In this document: positions 9,801 through 18,536 of the stretch, piece by piece
Numbering within the stretch: the first letter of the stretch is position 1
Layout: each line of letters opens with the position of its first letter
Source: a virus
Virus record (IMG/VR): IMGVR_UViG_3300044673_000278
Coordinates: 123,694-187,693 of that record
Length of the DNA: 64,000 nt
Reading direction: 5' to 3' (one strand)
Translations under genes and position numbers: made by a program
The notes under the pieces: model-generated
Seen by the model: the letters and a program-made list of their open reading frames with translations, nothing else
The model's database searches: none
What the model was told of the DNA's origin: nothing

Positions 9801-12800
9801 ATGTATTACCATTGACTACAAGGTCTCCACCAACAATAACGTTGCCAGTGGTTTCAACAGTTGCCGCAGTGACAGCACCAGCAGTACCAATATTACCACC
9901 AGTTACGTTACCACTCACACTCAATGATGACAATGTACCAACGCTGGTTAGACTGCTGAATAAGACGTTGGAACTTAAAGTGTTTCCAGTGAGAGCGGCA
10001 GCATTTACACCCGAAGCTGTTACGCCTGTCAGTAAACTACCGTTACCAATGAAGTAGTCTGCAGATACGTTACCGGTTACACTTAGAGCAGTTAGTGTAC
10101 CAACACTAGTAATGTTGGGTTGTGCAGAAGTTGTAACAGTACCGGCTGTGGTTGCAGATGTAGCACTGCCAGCACTTGTGGCATAAGTGGCATTGGCCAC
10201 TGTACCTGTGACGTTAGCACCTGTAAGAGAACTTAAACCTGCTCCATTGCCAAAATGTGTGCCGTTGATATTGGCTCCATCAACGTTGCCACTCACACTC
10301 AATGATGTTAGTGTACCGACTGATGTGATATTTGGTTGTGCATTGGTTGTAACGGTACCAGCAGTAGTTGCCGATGTAGCTGATCCTGCCGATGTTGCAT
10401 ATGTAGCATTAGCCACTGTACCAGTGACATTGGCGCCAGTAATTGAACTTAATCCAGCACCGTTACCAAAGAATGTTGAGTTGACATTGCCACCATCAAC
10501 ATTACCGCTTACACTCAAGCTTGATAGTGTACCAACTGATGTGATATTTGGTTGTGCATTGGTTGTAACGGTACCAGCAGTAGTTGCCGAAGTTGCCGAG
10601 CCCGCATTGGTTGCATACGTAGCGTTAGCTACAGTACCTGTGACGTTAGCACCAGTTAGGTTGGTTAATGTAGAACCATTGCCAATAATGTACGAGCCAG
10701 TGACATTGCCTGTAGCACTTACTGCACCAGTTACATCTATTCCGGCAGTGCTAGCAGTTACAACAGTAGCGCCCGAAACAGCCACAGCAACGTTGCCATT
10801 GGGGGTTAGCACAGAAACATTGCTATTGCCGCTGACAATTTGTGTACCAGCACCTACAGCAATGTTGGTCAATTGACTACCATCGCCAATAAAATATCCA
10901 GCAACTACGTTGCCCGAAACATTGAGAGGACCCTGAACATTTCCGCTTAGAGTTAAATTGCTAGCACTTACATTGCCACTGACACTCAAACTTGATAGAG
11001 TACCAACTGATGTAATATTTGGTTGTGAAGCAGTGGTTACTGTGCCAGCAGTTGTAGCCGATGTAGCTGACCCAGCTGATGTGGCATAAGTGGCATTGGC
11101 CACAGTACCGGTGACGTTGGCACCAGTTAAGTTTGAAAGTCCTGCTCCCGAACCAAAGAATGTTGAGTTGACATTGCCACCATCAATGTTGCCAGTTACA
11201 CTCAAACTTGATAGAGTACCAACTGATGTAATGTTAGGTTGTGCGGCGGTGGTCACTGTACCAGCAGTGGTAGCCGATGTAGCACTACCAGCACTTGTGG
11301 CATAAGTGGCATTGGCCACAGTACCTGTAACGTTAGCACCTGTCAAGTTTGATAAGCCTGCACCTGATCCAAAATGTGCGCCGTTGACGTTTGCACCGTC
11401 GATATTACCACTAACACTTAGTGATGTCAATGTACCCACTGATGTGATATTTGGTTGTGCGGCGGTGGTCACTGTACCTGCTGTGGTAGCAGAGGTAGCC
11501 GATCCAGCAGAAGTAGCATAAGTGGCATTGGCCACGGTACCTGTGACATTGGCGCCTGGAATATTTGTTAGTCCCGCAGCATTTCCAACAAACTTGCCCG
11601 ACAACGAAACAACATCTGCGGTAGCGTTAAGGTTACCACCTGAAACGTTTGCAGTAGTTGCTACAACACCGTTTAAGTTTGGTAGACTTCCAGTGTATGT
11701 TGGCAAGTAAGCAGCAACATCAGCGTTGCCATAAGTTGCAGGCAATCCAGTTAGCTGACTACCGTTACCAATAAAATAATTGCCAGTGATGTTGCCAGAG
11801 GCGCTGACTTGCCCAGCGGTGACCAGATTGCCACCAATTACATTACCTGTAACAGTGGTCAAGCCAGAAATCACAGCGTTTGCAGCAACAACGTTACCTT
11901 GTGCAGATAATACGCCTAGCACCGCCAAAGTATTTGAATCTTTGTTGTAGGTCAAACCGGCTACTGCATCGGCATTGCCATTGGTATTGAATAACACTTG
12001 TGTGTTAGCACCTGGCACTACAATATTTGCTGTAATATTGCCAGCAAAATTACCTACAAAGAATCCATCAGTGATTATATTGCCTGACGCACTTACAATA
12101 CCTTGGGTTCTTAAGTTACCACCAGTTACATTACCAGTAGAAGAAACTAGACCAGTTGTATTGATGTTGCCGCCAGTAACGTTGCCAGTAGCTGAGACCA
12201 AACCGCCGGTGTTGACGTTGCCACCTGTGACATTTCCACCTGCAGACACCAATCCAGTAGTATTGATGTTACCGCCAGTGACGTTGCCTGTGCCGGTAAC
12301 ACTGCCTGCAATTACTGCACCAGTTGCTGAGATCAAACCGCCGGTGTTGACGTTGCCACCAATTACATTACCAGATGCAGATATTACTGCACCAGTTACA
12401 GATGTTGTAGCACTAAAATTGTTGGCTGTGGCATTAGCAGATACTGCCAAACTTGACAGTGTGCCCACTGATGTAATGTTAGGTTGTGCGTTTGTGGTTA
12501 CTGTACCAGCTGTGGTAGCCGATGTAGCTGTGCCTGCATTGGTTGCATATGTAGCATTGGCCACAGTACCTGTAACGTTAGCGCCAGCAAGATTGGTCAG
12601 TCCGGCACCATTACCATTGAAAGTTCCGCCATCAACATTGCCACTCACACTCAACGAGCTCAATGTGCCAACTGATGTAATATTTGGCTGTGCGTTTGTG
12701 GTTACAGTGCCAGCTGTGGTAGCACTTGTAGCTGACCCAGCACTACCTGCTGTTGCAGCGTATGTGGCATTGGCCACGGTACCAGTGATATTGGCACCAG

Positions 12801-14463
12801 TAATTGAACTGAGGCCGGCACCTGAACCAAAGAAGGTCGAGTTGACATTACCGCCGTCAATGTTGCCACTCACACTCAATGATGTTAGTGTACCGACTGA
12901 TGTAATATTAGGTTGTGCAGCAGTAGTTACAGTGCCTGCGGTAGTAGCCGAAGTTGCCGAGCCCGCATTGGTTGCATACGCAGCATTGGCCACTGTACCG
13001 GTTACGTTGGCGCCAGTTAGGTTGGTCAATGTAGAGCCATTGCCAATTATGTTGCCGCCACTGATGTTACCAGATGTGATAATGTTTGATGTTACCGTAC
13101 CGCTGGCTAGGTAATCAGCAACGTTAGAGTTGGCATAACTGCCGCCTCCACCAGAAATACCAGTAAGGAAAGCACCGTTACCTAAAATATATTGGCCGCT
13201 GATGTTGGCAGTGGTTGTGACATTACCTTGAAGGCTTGACAAATTACCAGTGTATGTTGGCAAATAGGTAGCAACGTCAGCATTGGAATAACCAGCTGGC
13301 AATCCAGTCAGCTGACTACCATTGCCAATAAAATATGCACCAGTGATATTACCAACGGCACTCAAAGATGTTAAGGTACCAACTGATGTGATATTTGGTT
13401 GTGCAGCAGTGGTCACAGTACCTGCTGTGGTTGCTGTTGTAGCAGCACCAGCATTGGTTGCATATGCAGCATTAGCCACAGTACCTGTGACATTTGAACC
13501 TGGAATCAGACTTAAACCAGCGCCTGATCCACTGAATGATGTAGCTGATACAGCACCAGTAACAGTTAAGTTGCCGCCACTTAGGTTGCCAGTGTATGTT
13601 GGTAGATATGCTGCTACATTGGAATTACCATAGGGCTGAAGTGTTCCGCTGCCTTGAATTACAGTTTGCTGACCACTTTCATTGGTTAAAATAACTGAAG
13701 TAGCATTGGCGCTAATAGTGGCATTACCAAGGTAAATGGTACTGTTGGACAGGTACAGATCGTTGAATGTAGCAGTTGGACTACCAATATTTTGAGTACC
13801 GTTGCCGGTTGGCAGTATGTTTCCGCCAAATGTGGTTGCTGCACTTCCGATTACAACCACGTTGGCAACACCACCAACTGTAGCAACAATGTTGCCGCCG
13901 GGACCTGCAATGCTTAAAACTGTGCTGCCATTGGCTAGCTGTGTGGCAGCCACGTTTGAGCTAACTGTGACGTTGGTTAAGAATCCACCATCACCAAAAA
14001 TAAAATTACCTACAACGTTTCCTGTGGTAGAAATACGTCCAGTGGCATTAATATTACTGGCGCCTAAGTTGCCAGAATAAGTGGGCAAATACGCTGCTAC
14101 ATTGGCGTTGCTGTATGTGCTGCCACCAGAAATACCTGTTAGAAAAGCACCGTTGCCGTAGATGTACTCGCCGTGAATTTCGTTGAAAGTTAAGTTTGCA
14201 GAACCTAGATCGTAGACACCGCTGATGCCAGGAACAATGGAACTGTTGGCCTGAATATTACCTATGCCGTTGGCGGCCAGTATCAAATTTTGGTTTAAAC
14301 CGTTGACTGATATTACGTTGTTGGCTATTGTAACATTGCTGCCAACTGGGCCAGCGTTGTAGATTTCTGTAAAATTTTGATTTACAGCATCAAACGCTTC
14401 GCGCAACGGTTCACCGGTGCCGTCGTTAGCGTTTTGGCCGATATTGATTATTTGCTGTGCCAT
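6868..14463 (-). CDS. Giant repeat-rich tail fibre-like protein (2531 aa)
   Basis: The N-terminus (INIGQNANDGTGEPLREAFD, then VNQNFTEIY) is a conserved start of structural/fibre proteins in T4-like phages and probably the virion-attachment end. The body is almost wholly repetitive: 14 units carrying QPNITSVGTL, many exactly 72 aa long, and blocks of GNVTGGNINTAGLVSATG. Around residues 1530-1640 a non-repetitive island (NLNVQDPIIGLGRG, NDGKDRGEQLWYYTD, FIGYQNSSGNL) interrupts the array. The C-terminus ends GQPVATVSDAVALAIALG and lacks the globular domain found on the 1437- and 1125-aa fibres. A weak AGAGG site and a GGTAAATA late box precede the ATG. This is probably a long beta-helical fibre; function is inferred from composition and place. 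Confidence 0.88.
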   Translation of the reverse strand: MAQQIINIGQNANDGTGEPLREAFDAVNQNFTEIYNAGPVGSNVTIANNVISVNGLNQNLILAANGIGNIQANSSIVPGISGVYDLGSANLTFNEIHGEYIYGNGAFLTGISGGSTYSNANVAAYLPTYSGNLGASNINATGRISTTGNVVGNFIFGDGGFLTNVTVSSNVAATQLANGSTVLSIAGPGGNIVATVGGVANVVVIGSAATTFGGNILPTGNGTQNIGSPTATFNDLYLSNSTIYLGNATISANATSVILTNESGQQTVIQGSGTLQPYGNSNVAAYLPTYTGNLSGGNLTVTGAVSATSFSGSGAGLSLIPGSNVTGTVANAAYATNAGAATTATTAGTVTTAAQPNITSVGTLTSLSAVGNITGAYFIGNGSQLTGLPAGYSNADVATYLPTYTGNLSSLQGNVTTTANISGQYILGNGAFLTGISGGGGSYANSNVADYLASGTVTSNIITSGNISGGNIIGNGSTLTNLTGANVTGTVANAAYATNAGSATSATTAGTVTTAAQPNITSVGTLTSLSVSGNIDGGNVNSTFFGSGAGLSSITGANITGTVANATYAATAGSAGSATSATTAGTVTTNAQPNITSVGTLSSLSVSGNVDGGTFNGNGAGLTNLAGANVTGTVANATYATNAGTATSATTAGTVTTNAQPNITSVGTLSSLAVSANATANNFSATTSVTGAVISASGNVIGGNVNTGGLISATGAVIAGSVTGTGNVTGGNINTTGLVSAGGNVTGGNVNTGGLVSATGNVTGGNINTTGLVSSTGNVTGGNLRTQGIVSASGNIITDGFFVGNFAGNITANIVVPGANTQVLFNTNGNADAVAGLTYNKDSNTLAVLGVLSAQGNVVAANAVISGLTTVTGNVIGGNLVTAGQVSASGNITGNYFIGNGSQLTGLPATYGNADVAAYLPTYTGSLPNLNGVVATTANVSGGNLNATADVVSLSGKFVGNAAGLTNIPGANVTGTVANATYATSAGSATSATTAGTVTTAAQPNITSVGTLTSLSVSGNIDGANVNGAHFGSGAGLSNLTGANVTGTVANATYATSAGSATSATTAGTVTTAAQPNITSVGTLSSLSVTGNIDGGNVNSTFFGSGAGLSNLTGANVTGTVANATYATSAGSATSATTAGTVTTASQPNITSVGTLSSLSVSGNVSASNLTLSGNVQGPLNVSGNVVAGYFIGDGSQLTNIAVGAGTQIVSGNSNVSVLTPNGNVAVAVSGATVVTASTAGIDVTGAVSATGNVTGSYIIGNGSTLTNLTGANVTGTVANATYATNAGSATSATTAGTVTTNAQPNITSVGTLSSLSVSGNVDGGNVNSTFFGNGAGLSSITGANVTGTVANATYATSAGSATSATTAGTVTTNAQPNITSVGTLTSLSVSGNVDGANINGTHFGNGAGLSSLTGANVTGTVANATYATSAGSATSATTAGTVTTSAQPNITSVGTLTALSVTGNVSADYFIGNGSLLTGVTASGVNAAALTGNTLSSNVLFSSLTSVGTLSSLSVSGNVTGGNIGTAGAVTAATVETTGNVIVGGDLVVNGNTFSVNIENLNVQDPIIGLGRGPNNAPLTVNDGKDRGEQLWYYTDAENSAFIGYQNSSGNLIAASNVSITNEIVTVNNYGTLVAGNIAAQTVSASGNVTGNYIVGNGSTLTNLTGANVTGTVANAAYATNAGSATSATTAGTVTTAAQPNITSVGTLTSLSVSGNVDGANINGAHFGSGAGLSNLTGANVTGTVANATYATSAGSATSATTAGTVTTNAQPNITSVGTLTSLSVSGNVDGGNVNSTFFGNGAGLSSLTGANVTGTVANATYATSSGTATSATTAGTVTTNAQPNITSVGTLTSLSVSGNVDGGNVNSTFFGNGAGLSSLTGANVTGTVANATYATSAGTATSATTAGTVTTNAQPNITSVGTLSSLSVSGNVDGGNLNTSGTGSFGSVTATGNISASAINAANFSLTGNVLGPLNVTANITGANVSTTNLSLTGNVVSPLNVTGNITGGNIEAVYAITAGSGITINNGSLSVPVGAVSATGNVTGGNINTAGLVSATGNVRGGNVVSAGTVTAAGQMIATGNITGGNISTAGLIAATGNINGGNINTVGLVTATGNVTGGNINTAGLVSAVGSLIGGNISTAGTVTATGNITGANLVAAVGISAAGNITGGNVIAGTFIGNLLGNISLTGSNTQVLFNNNGIVGSDSGFTYDAITNALSVGGTIATNNGGDVNVSGRVSVAGNVITNTGTISGAAVESGSTISAIGNITGGNVNAGGRVSATGAVIAVGNVTGGNLTTSGLVSATGAVNSGSVSATGNVTGGNINTAGLVSATGAVNSGSVTATGNIAGGNISTAGLIVATGNVSGGNVNSDGVLSAVGNIFGANITTTGIGNITTLEVVTLANVKSSEVSNSTTSGALKVAGGAGIGGNVYAGGFYTSGVASVGGNVTGGNVNTAGVISATGNINGGNLNATGLSLSGNVVSALNMTTGITTTGNITAGNVSASGTINIAGQPVATVSDAVALAIALG
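8640..13460 (-). repeat. 216-bp in-frame tandem repeats inside the 2531-aa fibre gene
   Basis: The unit is 72 codons (216 bp). Equivalent bases recur at 11081, 11297 and 11513, exactly 216 bp apart, each beginning with a GTGGCATAAG-like string on the plus strand. The protein unit runs from SVGTLTSLSVSGN through FFGNGAGLSSLTGANVTG to AGTVTTNAQPNIT. Because the unit is a multiple of three, gain or loss of units by recombination keeps the reading frame. Units are nearly but not fully identical. Confidence 0.85.
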
Positions 14464-14465
14464 AG

Positions 14466-14509
14466 GTAAACTTAATCCTCTAGTGTATTTACCAGATTCA
14501 TAAGTTTAC
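14466..14509. repeat. 9-bp inverted repeat flanking the fibre-gene promoter
   Basis: GTAAACTTA (14466-14474) and TAAGTTTAC (14501-14509) are perfect inverted copies on either side of the late box at 14486-14493. The right arm lies upstream of the predicted start of transcription, so this is a DNA-level dyad rather than an mRNA hairpin. It may be an operator or chance in AT-rich DNA. Confidence 0.35.
14486..14493 (-). promoter_or_regulatory. Late promoter-like box GGTAAATA
   Basis: GGTAAATA on the minus strand, 22 nt before the ATG of the 2531-aa fibre. It is one of several TAAATA boxes upstream of late genes and differs from the T4 late consensus TATAAATA at the first two bases. A GAGG ribosome site lies between box and ATG. 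Confidence 0.5.
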
Positions 14510-14521
14510 AGTTTTAGGGAG

Positions 14522-17500
14522 TTAATCGCGTCCTACAACAATCTCAATGATGCCAACATCACCGTTGAAGTTTTCCAAACTCTTGCCAATAATTGTGCCA
14601 GCGGCTGCAGATTTCACAGCTCGAGCTCGTCCATCAGGGGCAGATACCATCAAATCTCCTTTGGCCACTGGTCCTACAACCGCACACGGTACTCGACCTT
14701 GCAAGGCCAATTCCACAGCATAATCGCCATCAAGTCCAGAGTTCATTGTGTAACTTGGATTGGTAGAAACTACGCCAGCTACGCGGTGATCTGCATCTGT
14801 AGTCGATTGTGTGACTTCTTTATCACCACCAAAAACCAACACCGTACCTGGTGCATAGGGTTGATCTGCCAAGAACTTTTCTGCCAAGTCAGCGTATAGA
14901 GCTGTAGTAGCTGTAGCGAATACGCGGTTAAAATAAGTGGTTGAACTACCAATATTGCCCACTCCGTTGCCATTGGCGTTTACAATATTTCCAAGGGTAA
15001 CTGTACCAGTGCTAACACTTAAATTACCGCCGGTGATGTTGGCAGTAACAGCCAAAGAACTCAAAGTGCCAACCGACGTAATATTGGGTTGAGCAGCAGT
15101 AGTTACGGTGCCAGCAGTGGTAGCTGATGTAGCACTGCCTGCAGATGTAGCATAGGTAGCATTAGCCACGGTACCTGTGACATTAGCACCTGTGAGTGCG
15201 CTCAGACTTGCACCATTGCCATAGAACGCAACCGCAGTGATGTTGCCTGACGCACTCATACGCCCGATGTTGACGTTACCAGTGCCGTTAGGTGTTAGTA
15301 CAATGTTAGCATTAACGGCTGTAGTTTGAATATCTAATTGAGAAGAATCATAGATTCCGCCGCTGATGTTTAGGTTGCCACCTGAAATATTTCCAGTAGA
15401 AACACTCAGACTTGCACCAGTAATTGCACCAGTTGCACTTACTTGTCCTGATGTAGTAATATTGCCACCAACAACGTTGCCGCCAGCTGACACTAATCCA
15501 GCTGTATTGACATTTCCGCCTGTGACATTGCCTGTTGCACTTGCAGTACCAGCAGTGGCTAAATTGCCGCCAGTAACTGTGCCACTAGCAGACATTGTTC
15601 CCGAAACTGCGACTCCAGTGTTTGCAACAACTACAACGTTGCTGGTACCGTTTATGCTAATATTGGCATTGCCGTTTAAGGAACCAATGTTAGCTTCGGA
15701 TGTTCCATTAAAAATCTTGCTGGCATTGTAACCTGTGGCAAAAGTAATGTTTCCTAAAATAAATGCACCAGAAACGTTACCAGTTGCTGAAACTCCAGCA
15801 GAAGTATTAATGTTTCCTGTTGCTGTAATTAAACCACCAGTGTTGATGTTTCCACCTGTAACATTGCCAGTGGCTGTAATCAACCCGCCAGTATTAACGT
15901 TTCCGCTAGTTACGTTGCCAGTTGCCAATACTCCGCCGCTGGTGTTGACGTTACCAGTGGCAGTAACAAGACCGCCAGTTCTTATGTTTCCGCCAGTAAC
16001 GTTTCCTGTGGCTAATACTCCGCCACTGGTATTGAGATTTCCAGTCGCTGTAACAAGACCGCCAGTGATCAAGTTTCCACCAGTTACGTTACCTGTAACA
16101 CTGGCAGTAGCAGATACAACCAAAGTATTAATGTTACCGGTGCCAGCAGTGACAAGGTTGCCTCCAGTGATATTACCTGTGGCTGTAATTAATCCGCCGG
16201 TAATCAAATTGCCCGAAGTGGTATTACCAACCACTGACAACGAGCTCATGTTACCAACTGAAGTAATGTTTGGTTGAGCAGCACCACTGACCGTAGCAGA
16301 ATATCCTGAAATGTTAATAGCGTAGATACCTGTGAGTCTATCGCTGGGCACTGTGCCTGTGGTCAAGTTGCTAGCGTTGGCTGCACCAATCACAGTGTTA
16401 AAGTTACCAAAAGTAGCATTGACATTGCCGCCGTTGATGTTGCCTGTGGCACTGACTATACCTGCGGTGTTGACGTTGCCAGCAACCACGTTGCCAGTGG
16501 CTGAAACTACACCAGTCATTGTTAAACTGGTATCTGTTATAATAAGGACGTTAGCCACAGCGTTGACGTCTGCTGTGATTGGACCTGTTGCTGAACGAAC
16601 AGTTAAGTTTGTAACACCGTTTGCTAACTGAGACACTGCCAAGTTTGACACCGCAGTAACGTTGGATAGGAAACCACCGTCGCCTACAAAGTATGCACCA
16701 GTGACAATGTTGCCAGCTGCTGATACCAATCCTGACGAATTAACATTACCGCCAACTACGTTGCCAGTGGCTGTGATTCGACCTGCTGTACCAATATTAC
16801 CGCCTGTGACATTACCTACTGCCGAAATAGTAGAAGTTGCAGTTACTGAACCTGTGTTAGCTACGCCTGGAACATTGACATTTGCACCAGTGATATTTCC
16901 TGATGCACTAACTGTGGTTGCAAAAATGTCTGTGGTTGTTAAATTACCTGTGGCACTAATAATACCTTGGCTGATTAAGTTGCCGCCAGTGATGTTGCCA
17001 GTTGCGCTTACACCGCCTGATCCTGCTGTAATTCTAGTAGTAGCAGATAAGTTGTTTGCAGCCACGTTTGATGTAATAGACAAATTGCCGCCAGCAATGT
17101 TGGCTGCACTTGTAATATTGCCTGTAGCCGATACCAAACCTGCTGTGATATAGTTGCCACCAGTAACGTTGCCAATCACTGTAGCAGTACCGCTGGTATA
17201 AGTATTACCTGACACAGCAAATGTATGCAGCGGAGCGGTGTTTGCAACACCAACATTGCCAACGTTGTCTACTACAAACTTGGCAGAAGCTGCCGATCCG
17301 CCGGTGGATGTTAATACTTCAAAACGTGCGTTACCAGTATCACTGGTTGCTATAGATCTAACCGCAGTGGTTACACGGCCGCCCGGAGAAAGATCGCTTG
17401 TGTACCACTCTACTGCACCCAGCACAGTGTTTGTTGTTACCGTGGTATCAGTGTCGTTGAATATAAACGTAGGCTGGCCGGCGCTAGCGTCCCTAGATAT

Positions 17501-17899
17501 AACAATATTGCCATTGGCATTTAAATTGCCACTAGTACTTACGTTACCAATTGCAGTAATGATACCGTTTGAAGAAACATTTCCTGCTGAAATGTTGCCT
17601 GTAAAACCAATGGATCCTGCAAAAGTTGTTCCTGTTGACGATACAACAACCACATTGCTCACACCGCCTACACTCATGGCAATATTGCCGTTGGGAGAAG
17701 GAATGTCTATGGAAGTTGTGCCGTTAAAAATCTTGTCGCCTGCAATGTTACCAGTTAAACTAGCGTTTCCACTTACACTCAAATCTCCATTGATCACTAC
17801 CGATACTGCGTTGGCTGTAGGTCCAATGAACGACACTGAAGAGTTAGCTTCAAGTGTTTGAAAAACAATATTACCGGTGGAACGCTTATAGGTAGACAT
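14522..17899 (-). CDS. Repeat-rich tail fibre-like protein (1125 aa)
   Basis: The N-terminus reads MSTYKRSTGNIVFQTLEANS. A non-repetitive island at about residues 130-230 (DASAGQPTFIFNDTDTTV, VLGAVEWYTSDLSPGGRV, RFEVLTSTGGSAASAKFVV) resembles receptor-binding knob regions of phage fibres that carry the LGxxEW pattern. GNVTGGNINTGGLVTATGN units follow, with two QPNITSVG units. The ~125-residue C-terminal domain (LYADLAEKFLADQPYAPGTV, FGGDKEVTQST, AGVVSTNPSYTMNSG, IIEIVVGRD) is closely related to the end of the 1437-aa fibre. The start has an AAAGGA site and a GCTAAATA box 17 nt upstream. It is probably a host-recognition fibre, an inference. Confidence 0.87.
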   Translation of the reverse strand: MSTYKRSTGNIVFQTLEANSSVSFIGPTANAVSVVINGDLSVSGNASLTGNIAGDKIFNGTTSIDIPSPNGNIAMSVGGVSNVVVVSSTGTTFAGSIGFTGNISAGNVSSNGIITAIGNVSTSGNLNANGNIVISRDASAGQPTFIFNDTDTTVTTNTVLGAVEWYTSDLSPGGRVTTAVRSIATSDTGNARFEVLTSTGGSAASAKFVVDNVGNVGVANTAPLHTFAVSGNTYTSGTATVIGNVTGGNYITAGLVSATGNITSAANIAGGNLSITSNVAANNLSATTRITAGSGGVSATGNITGGNLISQGIISATGNLTTTDIFATTVSASGNITGANVNVPGVANTGSVTATSTISAVGNVTGGNIGTAGRITATGNVVGGNVNSSGLVSAAGNIVTGAYFVGDGGFLSNVTAVSNLAVSQLANGVTNLTVRSATGPITADVNAVANVLIITDTSLTMTGVVSATGNVVAGNVNTAGIVSATGNINGGNVNATFGNFNTVIGAANASNLTTGTVPSDRLTGIYAINISGYSATVSGAAQPNITSVGNMSSLSVVGNTTSGNLITGGLITATGNITGGNLVTAGTGNINTLVVSATASVTGNVTGGNLITGGLVTATGNLNTSGGVLATGNVTGGNIRTGGLVTATGNVNTSGGVLATGNVTSGNVNTGGLITATGNVTGGNINTGGLITATGNINTSAGVSATGNVSGAFILGNITFATGYNASKIFNGTSEANIGSLNGNANISINGTSNVVVVANTGVAVSGTMSASGTVTGGNLATAGTASATGNVTGGNVNTAGLVSAGGNVVGGNITTSGQVSATGAITGASLSVSTGNISGGNLNISGGIYDSSQLDIQTTAVNANIVLTPNGTGNVNIGRMSASGNITAVAFYGNGASLSALTGANVTGTVANATYATSAGSATSATTAGTVTTAAQPNITSVGTLSSLAVTANITGGNLSVSTGTVTLGNIVNANGNGVGNIGSSTTYFNRVFATATTALYADLAEKFLADQPYAPGTVLVFGGDKEVTQSTTDADHRVAGVVSTNPSYTMNSGLDGDYAVELALQGRVPCAVVGPVAKGDLMVSAPDGRARAVKSAAAGTIIGKSLENFNGDVGIIEIVVGRD

Positions 17900-18487
17900 T
17901 TACAGATCCTTTGTGTTATTTAGCCGGTTTAAGAAGTCCTGCATGGGCATGGTCACGAGGTTGGGCACTCCGTTGAATTCCAAAATGTCTGCTGTGGTTG
18001 TGCCCTTGACTCTGAAGAAGTTTGTTTTAGGAAAATCTTTCATTACTTGTACTAACTGTCTGGCCCAATTGCCTGAAAACGTTGGCTTAGCTGAGCTTTT
18101 TTTGTAAAATTCAGTGTCAGCGTACACATTGTTAAATTGATTATGACCAACTGGGCCCATGTCGAACCCTACGAGATACACAGCAACGTTTTGATCCATA
18201 GCAGCCAACCCGGCAGCAATGGGACCTGAACTGTAACCAAAATAAGGCTGTGGTACACGATAGGCACCAAGACCTGCTATGGGTTTTCGTGTGTACATTC
18301 TATGCTGCTCAGCATATCCAGACTGTTGTATGGCAGTGGCAATAGGTGTATCTGTACTGACCAGCACGTCTGGAGCAAATGTTCTGTACAAGGCATTGCA
18401 GCCGTAGACTTTGCCTTCGCGTTTTAACACGTTTAAATCTACTTCTAATCGGCTTACACCGTTGCCTAGTACAAATGCTCTGCTCAT
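17900..18487 (-). CDS. MptE/DUF115-like Rossmann-fold protein
   Basis: 195 aa. It begins with a strand and glycine-rich turn (FVLGNGVSRLEV, residues 5-16), then GKVYGCNALYRTFAPDVLVS (residues 25-44) and a second strand-turn YLVGFDMG (104-111). This pattern is typical of the 6-hydroxymethylpterin pyrophosphokinase MptE-like / DUF115 fold, which also occurs in motility-accessory and glycan-related proteins. Similar proteins are common in aquatic T4-like phages. Substrate is unknown; a role in nucleotide-sugar chemistry or capsule/flagellin modification is only a guess. Its AGGAGGA ribosome site lies inside a terminator-like hairpin (18493-18519). It abuts the fibre gene downstream. Confidence 0.75.
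   Translation of the reverse strand: MSRAFVLGNGVSRLEVDLNVLKREGKVYGCNALYRTFAPDVLVSTDTPIATAIQQSGYAEQHRMYTRKPIAGLGAYRVPQPYFGYSSGPIAAGLAAMDQNVAVYLVGFDMGPVGHNQFNNVYADTEFYKKSSAKPTFSGNWARQLVQVMKDFPKTNFFRVKGTTTADILEFNGVPNLVTMPMQDFLNRLNNTKDL
17917..17924 (-). promoter_or_regulatory. Late promoter-like box GCTAAATA
   Basis: GCTAAATA on the minus strand, inside the last codons of the MptE-like gene and 17 nt before the ATG of the 1125-aa fibre, which has an AAAGGA ribosome site. It shares the TAAATA core with the other boxes in this window. Confidence 0.4.
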
Positions 18488-18519
18488 AAAAAATCCTCCT
18501 AGTAGTTATCTAGGAGGAT
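18488..18519 (-). terminator. Terminator hairpin that contains the next gene's ribosome site
   Basis: On the minus strand, ATCCTCCTAG (18519-18510), a 7-nt loop and CTAGGAGGAT (18502-18493) form a perfect 10-bp stem followed by a run of six T (18493-18488) and then directly the ATG at 18487. It looks like a Rho-independent terminator for the gene ending at 18537. The AGGAGGA in its 3' arm is also the only good ribosome site for the MptE-like gene, so the stem would hide it. Attenuation or structure-dependent translation is inferred. Confidence 0.75.
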
Positions 18520-18536
18520 CTCAGGGTTACACCAAA

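Noticed and set aside
6868-14463. CRISPR array
   Set aside because: Repeats are long (216 bp or 54-60 bp), coding, in frame and diverged, with no constant repeat and unique spacer pattern.
2219-17899. Diversity-generating retroelement acting on the fibre genes
   Set aside because: No reverse transcriptase gene and no template/variable repeat pair with adenine-specific changes could be seen in this window.
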